NCBI GenBank assembly: GCA_009760855.2
Contig: WPIO01000171.1
Coordinates: 1 to 64,000, forward strand
DNA length: 64,000 nucleotides
Reading direction: 5' to 3'
Origin: Cristatella mucedo
Lineage: Eukaryota > Bryozoa > Phylactolaemata > Cristatellidae
The position numbers and the translations under genes are program-made. The notes beneath the pieces were generated by a model that did not search any database, was not told the DNA's origin, and worked only from the letters and a program-made list of their open reading frames with translations. Positions within the stretch are counted from its first letter, which is position 1, and every line of letters begins with the position of its first letter. Of this stretch, positions 43,848 to 54,059 are shown one piece after another.

Positions 43848-43953
43848 GTAGATATAAAATGAAGGGTATGTAGAATAGGGTCTCGAGAATTTGTTTAATT
43901 GATGATGTCATTCGATCGAGCCCTAGGCTACATGCCATTCATTTTATATCTAC
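43848..43953. repeat. imperfect palindrome, MITE-like hairpin
   Basis: GTAGATATAAAATGAA at the left pairs with TTCATTTTATATCTAC at the right. The arms extend ~40 bases with a few mismatches around a ~25-base loop. It could be a foldback element. Confidence 0.75.
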
Positions 43954-44207
43954 TGGCCCAGCCAATAAGCTGAGCTTTCGGCTAGGTATTGGTTGTCTGC
44001 ATGCTCGCCTGCTAGCCTCGATGCTGTCGCGTGATTGTTCTGCATTGCCAGTGCTTGCTTGTTGAGAAGCGCCCAAGTTAGCTATGCAGTGCTATGTCCC
44101 AGTGACTCCTGTTGTGCCTCACCTGGGGTTACATTGTTAGCTCACAGTAGAAGCACAAGTGCAAGGATCGCATTTTGCTTGCACTTATTTTGAAAACTTC
44201 ATTTTTC

Positions 44208-46135
44208 CAGCCATGCATCAGAATAAAATGAATGCGAAGAACAGTACTAATAAGAAGCGGATTATGTCCGTGGAATTAAAGTAAGAAGTTGTAGAAAAAC
44301 ATGACGTTGTTGTAAATGTTGTCGGCTTGGCGAAGCAGTAGGAGTATAGTACTTTTAGGATCGGCACCTTACTGCAGCTCAAGGAGTCGATAAAGCCTAT
44401 CGAGTCAGCCAGGACAGTTACAGGAATTCAATAATTAATTAGGTAACTATGAACTAAGTTACTTAATTAACAGTAGTTTTATGAACGGGGTAGCTGGCGA
44501 CCTATTTATATCCAGCCAGGGCTGGTTGGGAAGTTATAAAAAGAGGACCTGCATTCACTACGTTGTCAGGCATGGTGAGGTAGAGAGCCCGAATATTAAG
44601 GCAGCTGAGGATTACATCACAACCTTTGCTGGAATTATAGCAGCAGAATTATTGCCAATGCAAGTCATCAACTGTGACGAGACTTTTCTGGCAGAAGGGG
44701 CCAAGGAGGACTTATACAACGGCCAAAGACAAAAGGATGCTAAGTCGCAAACCCATGAAGGAAAGGCTAACCATCGAACTGTGCACCAATGCTAATGACG
44801 ACTGCACGATTAACCCGCTACTGGTGTGCCATTTGGAAAAGTTCAGAGCTTTAAAGTCAATCAAGATTCTGAAAGAAAACCTGCAGGTTATGTGGCAGGC
44901 AACTCGAGGCTGTGGTTCACTAGGCAGTTTTCTGTGGATTCAATAAATCAGGTCTTAACTCCTGACATTAAGAGATATCTCAAGGAAAATTATTTACCCC
45001 TGCAAGCCCTTCTGTTCCTGGACAATGCACCTGCATATCCACCTAACCTCGAAGAGAAAATCTTCGAAGAGGTGGAGCTTATAAAGGTGCTGTACCTCCA
45101 GCCAAAAAATTAACACCTCGGATATCGTGCAACCTATGGACAAGCAGGTAATTTCTAATTGCAAGAACCTCTTCACCAAGCACCTGTTCCGAGGCTGCTT
45201 TGAGGTGATGGACAGCCACAAACCTCACCCTTCCAGAGTTCTGGAAGGACCACTACAACCTTGTGATGTGCCTCAGAAAAATAGATATGGCCTGGTAGGT
45301 ACAAAGTGGACATTGAACTCTCCGTTGAAAAGCTGTGATCTGAGATTGTGTCTTGAATGGACTAAGAAAGGCTCGAATTCGAAGAAAAAATGATGGAGCA
45401 GATTGTATTCCTTAGAAAGTGAGTGGACATGGATGGGGGGACATTGTCGAGACAAGATCGAGAAGCACTCCGAGGAACTAACAAAGAAGGAGCCGAAGGA
45501 ACTACAGACTCAGCAGAATGCGGAGGCTTTTCATGTAATGAGAATAGGTGAGACGGAGGAGGTCACCTTACAATTGAGATAAAGCAAATTTTGGGGATGT
45601 GAGAGACACTTGCGGGCATTGTTCCAAAGAAATACTCGGATAGAATCTTAACCGAGCGTGTGACACAGCTATTTAATGACACTCATGTAGCTCATTTCAG
45701 AGACGTTCTGAAAGGGAGGATGTAGCAGTCCTGATCAGACAATTTTCTATAACAAACCTTCATATGAAAGAGAGGAAAGCCCCGCAAAATGGGAAAAATT
45801 CTGCGAATAAGATTCAGATAATCATTTTAGCATTCCTTCTCTAATCATCAAGTCGTCTGATCTCCTACGTTACTCCTTTACATAATGAATATTAAAATCC
45901 GCTTACTGCAAGTCACTATGTAATTGTTCTTAAAAATTATTCGTTATTCGCGAGATGTTTTTTGATTTAAAAAATTTAACAAAAAAATGCAGGTTTTTAG
46001 AGGTCGGGAGAACGTAATTGCTGTCTGCAATTTATTTCAATTGGGAAAATTGATTTGATATAGGAGTAATTTAAGTTACTAGCTCCGGCGTGTAGCATGA
46101 GCCTAGGAGAATACACTGTATACACAGGAGATCTT
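44208..46135 (+). pseudogene. Tigger/pogo transposase, copy A
   Basis: A decayed pogo-superfamily DDE transposase. The N-terminal helix-turn-helix (KKRIMSVELK ... VVNVVGLAKQ) near 44255-44400 is followed by KRTCIHYVVRHGE (CENP-B-type region), NCDETF (first Asp), AGYVAGNSRLWFT and LLFLDNAPAYPPNLEE (second Asp with DNAPAHP-type box), then MDKQVISNCKNLFTKHLF and decayed C-terminal codons to about 45560. Frame changes are frequent. A weak terminal repeat lies near 46110-46130. Confidence 0.75.
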
Positions 46136-46415
46136 TAAGGTAGCATTGTTTTTGGAGAGAAATATTAGTAATCAATTGTGAGCGCGAGGCATTGAACGCT
46201 TATATCGCGGAAGCAAGGGTTACCAAAGGTTTTAAAAAACCAACTGCCTTCAGAGAAAGTCCAAATGGTTAGGCAATACTTTTGGAAAATATAAGAAACT
46301 AAATTAATTCTCAGTTGCATTCGCAAATAGGATTCCTTCAGAAATTGAAGCCAAAATATGTTAAGACAGCAAGGTGTGACCAGACCAAGAAATACAAGAC
46401 AAGCTCTGTAAAAAA
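46136..46415. repeat. flank shared with 52390-52710
   Basis: GAAAATATAAGAAACTAA and GACCAGACCAAGAAATAC-A recur in order at 52392 and 52675. The shared segment goes beyond the transposon end and suggests duplication of a larger piece. Confidence 0.55.
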
Positions 46416-46419
46416 GCCA

Positions 46420-47110
46420 TAATCCCCGGGCCCCCTCCCCAGGCCGCCCTCCCCGGCCTCCCCTCCCGCATGCTCCCCTTCCAGGGCGTCCCCTCCCCAG
46501 GACTCCGCTGGCCTGCCCACCCCGAGCCACCCCTTCCCGGGCCTTCACTCCCCGGTTCCTCACCTCCCCGGGATTCCCCCCCAGGCCTCTTCTCTCCGGG
46601 TTTCTCCACCCCGGGCCTCCCCTCTCCGGGCCTCCCCTCCCCGGGCCTCCTCTCCTCAGGCCTTCCCTCCCCGGACCTCCTCTCTGCGGGCCCCCTCCCC
46701 ACGCCCTCTCCCTGTGCCTCCGTCGCTGAGCCTCCCTCCCCGGGCCCCCGACACGAGCCCTCCTCCCCGCACCCCCCACACCCGGGCCCCTTCCCAGGGC
46801 GGCCTTACCCAAGCCCCCTCCCCAGGCTCCCTCAGGGGCCCCTTCCAGGCCCCCTCCCCAGGTCCCCTTCCAGGCAATCCTCCCCAGGTCCCCTTCCAGG
46901 CAATCCTCCCCGGGCCCTCTCCCCGGACCCTGCCCAGCCCTTTCCCGACCCCTCTCCCCAGCCCCGTCCCCGGGCCCCACTCAACAGGCCTCCCTCTCGG
47001 GCCCCCCTTCCCAGGCCTCTCACCCCAGAAACCCCTTCCGGGCCCCTTCCCCTAGCTTTTCCCAGGGCCCCCTCCCCGGACTCCCTGCCCCGGGCCCCCT
47101 TCCCGGCCCC
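46420..47110. repeat. C-rich degenerate satellite
   Basis: Irregular 17-20-base units of the CCCCGGGCCTCCCCT type, C-rich on the + strand. The proline-rich frames that cover it are a consequence of the repeat. Confidence 0.85.
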
Positions 47111-48112
47111 CCTCCCCCGGAGGGGAGGCCACCCCGGGAGGGGAGGCCCCCGGGAGGGGAGGCCCCCCGGGAGAAGAGGCCCCCCTTTGAGAAGAGGCCC
47201 CCCGGGAGAAGAGGCCCCCCCGGGAGAAGAGGCCCCCCCGGGAGAAGAGGCCCCTCCCGGAGAAGAGGCCCCCCGGGAAAAGTGGCCCCCCCCGGGAGGG
47301 GAGGCCCCCGCCCGGGAGAAGAGGCCCCCGCCCGGGAGAAGAGGCCCCCGCCCGGGAGAAGAGGCCCCCGCCCGGGAGAAGAGGCCCCCGCCCGGGAGAA
47401 GAGGCCCCCGCCCGGGAGAAGAGGCCCCCGCCCGGGAGAGGAGGCCCCCGCCCGGGAGAGGAGGCCCCCGCCCGGGAGAGGAGGCCCCCGCCCGGGAGAG
47501 GAGGCCCCCGCCCGGGAGAGGAGGCCCCCGCCCGGGAGAGGAGGCCCCCGCCCGGGAGAGGAGGCCCCCGCCCGGGAGAAGAGGCCCCCGCCCGGGAGGG
47601 GAGGCCCCCGCCCGGGAGGGGAGGCCCCCGCCCGGGAGGGGAGGCCCCCGCCCGGGAGGGGAGGCCCCCGCCCGGGAGGGGAGGCCCCCGCCCGGGAGGG
47701 GAGGCCCCCGCCCGGGAGGGGAGGCCCCGCCCGGGAGGGGAGGCCCCGCCCGGGAGGGGAGGCCCCGCCCGGGAGGGGAGGCCCCCGCCCGGGAGGGGAG
47801 GCCCCCCCGGGAGGGGAGGCCCCCCGGGAGGGGAGGCCCCCCGGGAGGGGAGGCCCCCCGGGAGGGGAGGCCCCCCGGGAGGGGAGGCCCCCCGGGAGGG
47901 GAGGCCCCCCGGGAGGGGAGGCCCCCCGGGAGGGGAGGCCCCCCCCGGGAGGGGAGGCCCCCCGGGAGGGGAGGCCCCCCGGGAGGGGAGGCCCCCCGGG
48001 AGGGGAGGCCCCCCGGGAGGAGAGGCCCCCCAGGAGGAGAGGCCCCCCCGGAAGGGGAGGCCCCCTGGATGGGGGAGGCCCACCCCCCCCGGTAGGGGAG
48101 GCCCCCCCGGGA
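47111..48112. repeat. GC-only tandem array, 19-bp then 17-bp units
   Basis: Units GAGGCCCCCGCCCGGGAGA (19 bp) are regular from about 47291 to 47780 and change to GAGGCCCCCCGGGAGGG (17 bp) to about 48010, each with a CCCGGG core. Several long frames are open on both strands because the unit lacks stops. Confidence 0.95.
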
Positions 48113-48796
48113 GAGGGTTCGGGGGTTTGAGGGTTCGGGGGTTCGGGGTTTAGTAGGTTCGGGGTTTAGGGGGTTCGGGGTTTAGGGGGTTCGGGGTTAA
48201 GGGGGTTCGGGGTTTAGGGGGTTCGGGGTTTAGGGGGTTCGGGGTTTGGGGGGTTCGGGGTTTGGGGGGTTCGGGGTTTAGGGGGTTCGGGGTTAAGGGG
48301 GTTCGGGGTTAAGGGGGTTCGGGGTTAAGGGGGTTCGGGGTTTAGGGGGTTCGGGGTTTAGGGGGTTCGGGGTTTAGGGGGTTCGGGGTTTAGGGGGTTC
48401 GGGGTTTAGGGGGTTCGGGGTTTGGGGGGTTCGGGGTTTGGGGGGTTCGGGGTTTGGGGGGTTGGGGGTTGGGGGGGTGGGGGGTTGGGGTGGTTCGGGG
48501 TTTGGGGGGTTCGGGGTTTGGGGGGTTCGGGGTTTGGGGGGTTCGGGGTTTGGGGGGTTCGGGGTTTGGGGGGTTCGGGGTTTGGGGGGTTCGGGGTTTG
48601 GGGGGGGTTCGGGGTTTGGGGGGTTCGGGGTTTGGGGGGGTAGGGGTTTGGGGGGTGGGGTTTGGGGGGGTTTGGGGGGTTCGGGGTTTGGGGGGTTCGG
48701 GGTTTGGGGGGTTCGGAGTTTGGATGGTTCGGAGTTTGGATGGTTCGGAGTTTGGATGGTTCGGGCTTTGGGGGGTTCGGAGTTTGGGGTTCGGGG
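48113..48796. repeat. G-rich 17-bp array, GTTCGGGGTTTAGGGGG type
   Basis: About 40 units, changing from ...TTTAGGGGG to ...TTTGGGGGG along the array. The G-rich strand is the + strand throughout. It could form G-quadruplexes. Confidence 0.95.
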
Positions 48797-49006
48797 TTTA
48801 GGGTTCAGGGTTTAGGGTTTAGGGTTTAGGGTTTAGGGTTTAGGGTTTAGGGTTTAGGGTTTAGGGTTTAATGTTTAGGGTTTAGGGTTTAGGGTTTAGG
48901 GTTTAGGGTTTAGGGTTTAGGGTTTAGGGTTTAGGGTTTAGGGTTTAGGGTTTAGGGTTTAGGGTTTAGGGTTTAGGGTTTAGGGTTTAGGGTTTAGGGT
49001 TTAGGG
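48797..49006. repeat. telomere-like (TTTAGGG)n array
   Basis: About 30 copies of the heptamer, with few variants (TTCAGGG near 48804, TTTAATG near 48869). It is followed at once by unrelated sequence. Confidence 0.97.
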
Positions 49007-49157
49007 CCTCCGTTGGTACTGCTGCTTTCAATTAAATGGGCGTTTTTATATAAACCATAGCTTCGAAAGGTAAAATTGCGTTCAAATTCGTTACCAGACA
49101 GGTAATCCTTATATTTTCTGTTTAAGTAATAAGCCTTGTCTTTTTTAAAGTCTGTCA

Positions 49158-49754
49158 CTATGACTCAAAAAATCTTTTAGAATGCCTATGCCGAATTCTT
49201 ATTTTTTCCTTCAGTCGCAGTTGTTTTACAATTGCTCCAACGGGCACTCGCTCTAGTACATAAGTTTTAACGTCATTTGGGTAGCCGCTCTCAGTGATAA
49301 TCGGTCGCTCTGTGTTTCCTTGCAGAGGAAACTCCTCACCTTGACGTGAGCACCGGAGTGCAACAAGAGCACCTAAATTGCAAGCTTTGACTTCTGCTTC
49401 GTGGCAAGTCACCGTTTCCCCATTTCGGGTCTCCCACAAAAATGTGGCTTTACGGCTTGGCCAAGATTTATCTTGACAATTACTCTCTTTAGAAGGTACG
49501 GGTGCTGCTGCATCATACATGATGCAAGAAAGGTCAGCTACGCCCCGTGCCCAAAACAACCTCCTATTATCTAGAGAGGTCAATAAATTTTCCCCATAAT
49601 CGATAACTCGTATAAAGCCAACCTGCTTGTACAAATTTGCATCAAATCTGTCGTCAACAGAACAGATTTTTACGCCATGACGATTACGGAAAAATTGAGT
49701 TATTCCTGATTGAGAAAATCGAATTTTTGTCGCATCTACCTTACTTTCTGCCAT
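49158..49754 (-). CDS. SLDNRR-motif (ParB-like) protein, hypothetical
   Basis: A single open frame. The start at 49754 (MAESKVDATKIRFSQSG) has a good AACAATGGC context; an upstream in-frame ATG at 49847 adds 31 cysteine-rich residues. The N-terminal ~75 residues read KIRFSQSGITQFFRNRHG ... GFIRVIDYGENLLTSLDNRRLFWARG, resembling a ParB/sulfiredoxin-like domain family with the invariant LDNRR box. The C-terminal half has no assignment. No intron is apparent. It follows the TTTAGGG array on the far side and may be a cellular gene or a retrocopy. Confidence 0.5.
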   Translation of the reverse strand: MAESKVDATKIRFSQSGITQFFRNRHGVKICSVDDRFDANLYKQVGFIRVIDYGENLLTSLDNRRLFWARGVADLSCIMYDAAAPVPSKESNCQDKSWPSRKATFLWETRNGETVTCHEAEVKACNLGALVALRCSRQGEEFPLQGNTERPIITESGYPNDVKTYVLERVPVGAIVKQLRLKEKIRIRHRHSKRFFES

Positions 49755-49968
49755 TGTTAAATTTGCTCTACAAGAGAAAAAACAGCAACAGCAGTCAAGC
49801 TTCATTTGATAAATTGTACCAGAAAGAGATGAGAGATAAGGGTGCAAACTTTAAATAAGGATTGCACCACCTTTAAGAGCAAACATAATGTTATCTTCGA
49901 AGTTCACTTCTAACTATTTCGGACATTATTGTGGCACTGTGACCTTTAGATCGATATGCAAAAATACA

Positions 49969-52385
49969 GCTGTACCTCGGCTTACGAGTGTTTCGACATA
50001 CTAGTGTTTTAAGATTCCAGCTGTCTCACGGCCTTTTGTTGCTTTGAGTGCTCGAGCTAATTTTGGATTACCAACCATTTTAAGATACTCCACCACTAGT
50101 TGTCACAGCGAATTTAACGCTGTGTATGGTTTCTCAGTCCAATAAGGATAGGGCAGCGAACGACGTTCCGTTGCGAGACGCTGCCCTACGACCCGTATGT
50201 GACGCCAAGCTCAGGTTTTTGGTTCGCTCCCAGAAAGACTCGAGAATGTCATCGTAATATCGGTTATTTAATAATCGGTTACGCGGTCATTTCGAAGTGA
50301 AAGCTGCAGATATAAAGATCAACTCACAGGGACCCATGAAATGCTGTGCTAAATAGGCACGTTTTTAATTTCTGTTTAAATGTAGCTAAGTCAGGGAATT
50401 TCGTGCCACAAGTTGGGATTGATTCCAGGTTTTGTTAGCTTATTGAATAAAGGCAAGGTCTGCAAAGAATTTGAAGCTTGTACGAGGTATGGAAAAACAG
50501 TGAGATTCAGAACAGAGGGTGATAGGATGCTTAGCCAAGTGGGGCAGCCGATCTATTTAGACTAACGAATTTAGGGATCCCAAAATGAGCGACAAAAACT
50601 TGAAGCTCTTTAGTTGAATCACTCTTAGCCTGTCCAGGTCAATGAAAAGTGGTGTGATGTGGAAATTGTGACGCTCACGACAGAAAAGCATAGCTTCACT
50701 GTTTCCTTCCTGCTGTAAGCGCCTGATTGCATGTGACGAAAGACCAGCAAGTAATCAGTAACAAAAGTCCAGACTGGATGTCACAAATGCTTGGACCAAC
50801 TGAGTTACAGAAGTCCAGACGGGATGTTGAAAATGCATGTACCAACTGTGTAATGTAGCCTACAGTTTGAGAATCTCATGTAGCTGAAAGTAAGTAGACT
50901 TGATTGTTCAGCTGATGCGATCGTCTTACGAAAGGTCACTTTGGAACATGACACCTAAATTTTGTGTAGTTTCAACAGGAGATATGCTGGCCGAGCTGAT
51001 TTTGAGCATCACTGTTGTACACGCATTCATGCTTGCACATTTTTTGCAAAACTTTGTTTTTCAAGCCATGTTGCAGAATAAATCTATGGCGAAGAACAGT
51101 GCAGAGAAGAAGCGTATTAAGTCCGTGGTATTGAAGAATGAAAGTATTAAAAAACATTACCTGTGTGTATTTGTAGTCGACTTGGCAAGGCAGTACAAGC
51201 ACAGCACTTGTACGATCGGCACCGTACTGAAGCTAAAGGAGTCAAAAAAGGCTATAATGCCAGCTAATGGAGTTAGATCAATTTCTTGATTACGGAAATC
51301 TATCAATGAAAATACGGAGAACCTGCGTTCGGTGTAGTTGTCGGAGAAGCAGCTCTCAGGAGAGGCAGCGAAGGAGGCTGTGATCTGCGAGAAGGCACTG
51401 GCCATTAACGCCGATAGGCTGCAGCAGACCCCACACACTGTAGCCGACGAGGCACCAGGAGAACCACTAAAAGTCAGCAGGGGTCGTTGGCGAAATTTAT
51501 AAAGAGGACCGACATTCACTTTGTCGACATGCATGGTGAGGCAGAGAGCACGAATATGATATCTACCCAGCAAGCTCTTCTCTTCCTGGACAACGTATAT
51601 GAACACCCACCTGACTTAGTAAAGATGAAATCATCGGAGAGTTCAAGTTTATCAAGTTTCTGTACCTCCCACCCATAGAAAAACACATCATGTAGCCCAT
51701 GGCCCAGCAGGTGATTTATAATTTCAAGAAGCTCTTCACCAATCACCTGTTCCCCCACAGCTTTGCGATGACGGAGAGCACAAACCTCACCATTCGAGGG
51801 TTCTGAAAGGACAGCAGCAACGTCATGATACCACTCAGAAAAATATATATGGCTAAGGAGGGTGTTACAAAGAGAACGTTGACCTTGTCATGGAAGACAC
51901 TGTGGCTAAAATGGACTTTGAATGACTCGAATCCTTAGCGGCAGTGATGAATTAGATAGTATTTATTGGCCATTTCATTTGCCTGGAGATGGATGAGGGG
52001 GCATTTGCCAGCTCAGAACTTAAAGTAACTGACAGTGGAGGAGCGAATGGAGCTACAGACGCAGCAGCACACGGAGGTTTTTCAGAAAATAGGAATAGGT
52101 ACCGAAAGTCGTCAGATCTTCAAGTTACTCCACTACGCTATGATTTATAAAACTTATTTATTACAAGACTCTTCACTGTATTGTTCTTTAAAAATATTCG
52201 TAATTTATGAGCGCTTTTAATCTATAGGATTTGACAAAAAATTGCATGGTATTTTGGGGATTCGGAAAGATTTATATCGTTTCAATTAATATCAATGGGG
52301 AAAATTGATTTGACGTACGAGTAACTTGATTTAATGGCTCCGGCATGGAACGAAGAAACTCGTAAGGCAAGGTACTACTGTATGC
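49969..52385 (+). mobile_element. Tigger/pogo element, copy B, with LINE insertion
   Basis: The left end TACAGCTGTACCTCGGCTTACGAG and the right end (minus strand) TACAGTAGTACCTTGCCTTACGAG are Tigger-type inverted repeats. Transposase remnants include the N-terminal region near 51095-51260, LLFLDNVYEHPPDL and the following motif to 51760. Copy A lies at 44208. A family A LINE occupies about 50310-51005 inside it. Internal deletions and stops prevent function. Confidence 0.75.
50310..51005 (-). mobile_element. LINE family A fragment nested in Tigger
   Basis: From CACAGGGACCCATGAAATGC to GGAGATATGCTGGCCGAGCTG the segment follows the 25190-25830 LINE copy closely in order. Confidence 0.75.
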
Positions 52386-52389
52386 ATAC

Positions 52390-52710
52390 AATGAAAATAT
52401 AGGAAACTAACCAAATTCATTAAATAATTGCATTAGAAATAAATAATTGCTTTAAAAACAGAAGCCAATTTCGTAATTTTTACCAAACAAGGGTGCAGTA
52501 ATATTTAATCAGTTTTTAGTCTGAAACGGCCTTGGCTGCAAATCATATTCAGTCACGATTCCTGCGAAAACGTCGTCGTCTCGCCTAAAAACTCCTCGTA
52601 TCTGGTGTTCCTTGCTCCTTGGGCCTGCATACTAATACGAGGTACCTATGCAAGAGCAGGAAAGGAGAGCACGGTCTGACCAGACCAAGTAATACGACAA
52701 AAACTCGGTA
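52390..52710. repeat. flank shared with 46281-46415
   Basis: Partner of the segment described at 46136-46415. Copy A has ~160 extra bases next to the transposon end. Confidence 0.5.
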
Positions 52711-53086
52711 AGAACGAGCTGTTCTCGGTGTTCCTCGGATAAACGGAAACTTTCCATGACCCAGCGGAATAACATACGATCCGCAGGCCCTATAAAAAAT
52801 GAAGCAGAAGGCACGACAGCGGCTCGTATGCCTTGGTGTCCTTTGTCCAGAGGTCAAGCGTTTTCGCTAAGCTCGCACCCACATAATCTTCCTCGTTGCA
52901 TTTACGCTACTGCATTCGTTAAGCATCAATCTTCTTGCTCAGTTTTGTCTTCGGATTTATGGATGTTAGCTTGAGCATTGCGATGAATTATTGGAAATGT
53001 CACCCGGCGAAGACTAGGAGAGGTTTATTTAAACGTTTATGAAGAGAGTATATATGCCTACTTATCCCAAATAGAAAGAAACCTTA

Positions 53087-53287
53087 AACTATTCTACTAC
53101 GCTCATTAGGTGTGGAGGCTGTAAGGTGCGGAAAATCAGTTTTTTTCTGAGAAGGTAGCTTTGAAAAAACAGTTTCATAATTCTAGTGATTTATATTTTG
53201 TGTCGCTGTATTTATCAAGTAAGACACTTTTTGAGGGACTTACAAGTAGGGAAAGCTGTGGAAAAACAGTGCACAATAAATTTCTCT

Positions 53288-53368
<81 letters not shown>

Positions 53369-53370
53369 GT
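53087..53370 (+). repeat. repeat unit 1 with (CT)n end
   Basis: About 190 bases (CTCATTAGGTGTGGAGGCTG to GTGCACAATAAATT) followed by (CT)n at 53281-53368 with CTAT interruptions. Matches 53503-53682. Confidence 0.75.
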
Positions 53371-53502
53371 TGCTTGAGCAATGCTAGGAATTACCTGAAA
53401 TATCGTCTTGCTAAGATTAGGATTGAGGAAAATTTAAATGTATAAGAAAAGAGTTAATAGCTAAAGAATTATTTCTATTTGTGATTATATATATATATAT
53501 AA

Positions 53503-53683
53503 ACTCTTCGACTATGCTCATTAGGTGTGGACATTGTCAGTTTATTTCGGAAACGGTAGCTTTGAAAAAATACAAAGTTCATACGTCTAGCGATTTCTAG
53601 TTTTGGTCCCTTAATTTATTAAGTGAGACACTGTTAGCGGGATCAGCCGAAGAACGGTGCAAAGGAAATCGCCCTCCGTATTC

Positions 53684-53758
<75 letters not shown>

Positions 53759-54050
53759 TCTCTCTCCCTCTCTGTCTCACCGTCTCATTCTCTTTCTCTC
53801 TCTTTGTGTCTCCGTCTCGCTCTCTCACTTCCGTTCTCTCCGTCTCTCTATCTCTCTATCTCTCTCCATTACTCTCTCTCTCTCTCTCGCTCTCTCTCTC
53901 TCACTCTCTCTCTCTCTCCGTCTCCATGTCTCTGTCTCCGTCTCTCTTTCTCTGTCTCTCGTTCTCCGTCTCTCTTTCCCTTCTTCTCTCTCTCTCGTTC
54001 TCCGTCTCTCTCTCCTTTCTTCTCTCTCTCCGTCTTTTTCTCTCCGTTCC
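53503..54050 (+). repeat. repeat unit 2 with long (CT)n end
   Basis: CTCATTAGGTGTGGACATTG to GGTGCAAAGGAAATC aligns with unit 1. The CT tract (53683-54045) is longer and contains CCGTCTC variants. Confidence 0.75.
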
Positions 54051-54059
54051 AGGAAAACT

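Noticed and set aside
46470-48095. 541-residue proline/glycine-rich open frame
   Set aside because: It lies exactly over stop-free GC tandem repeats and similar long frames exist on both strands; there is no independent coding signal.
48422-48815. Glycine/phenylalanine-rich open frames
   Set aside because: Translations of the 17-bp G-rich array in all three frames; not protein-coding.
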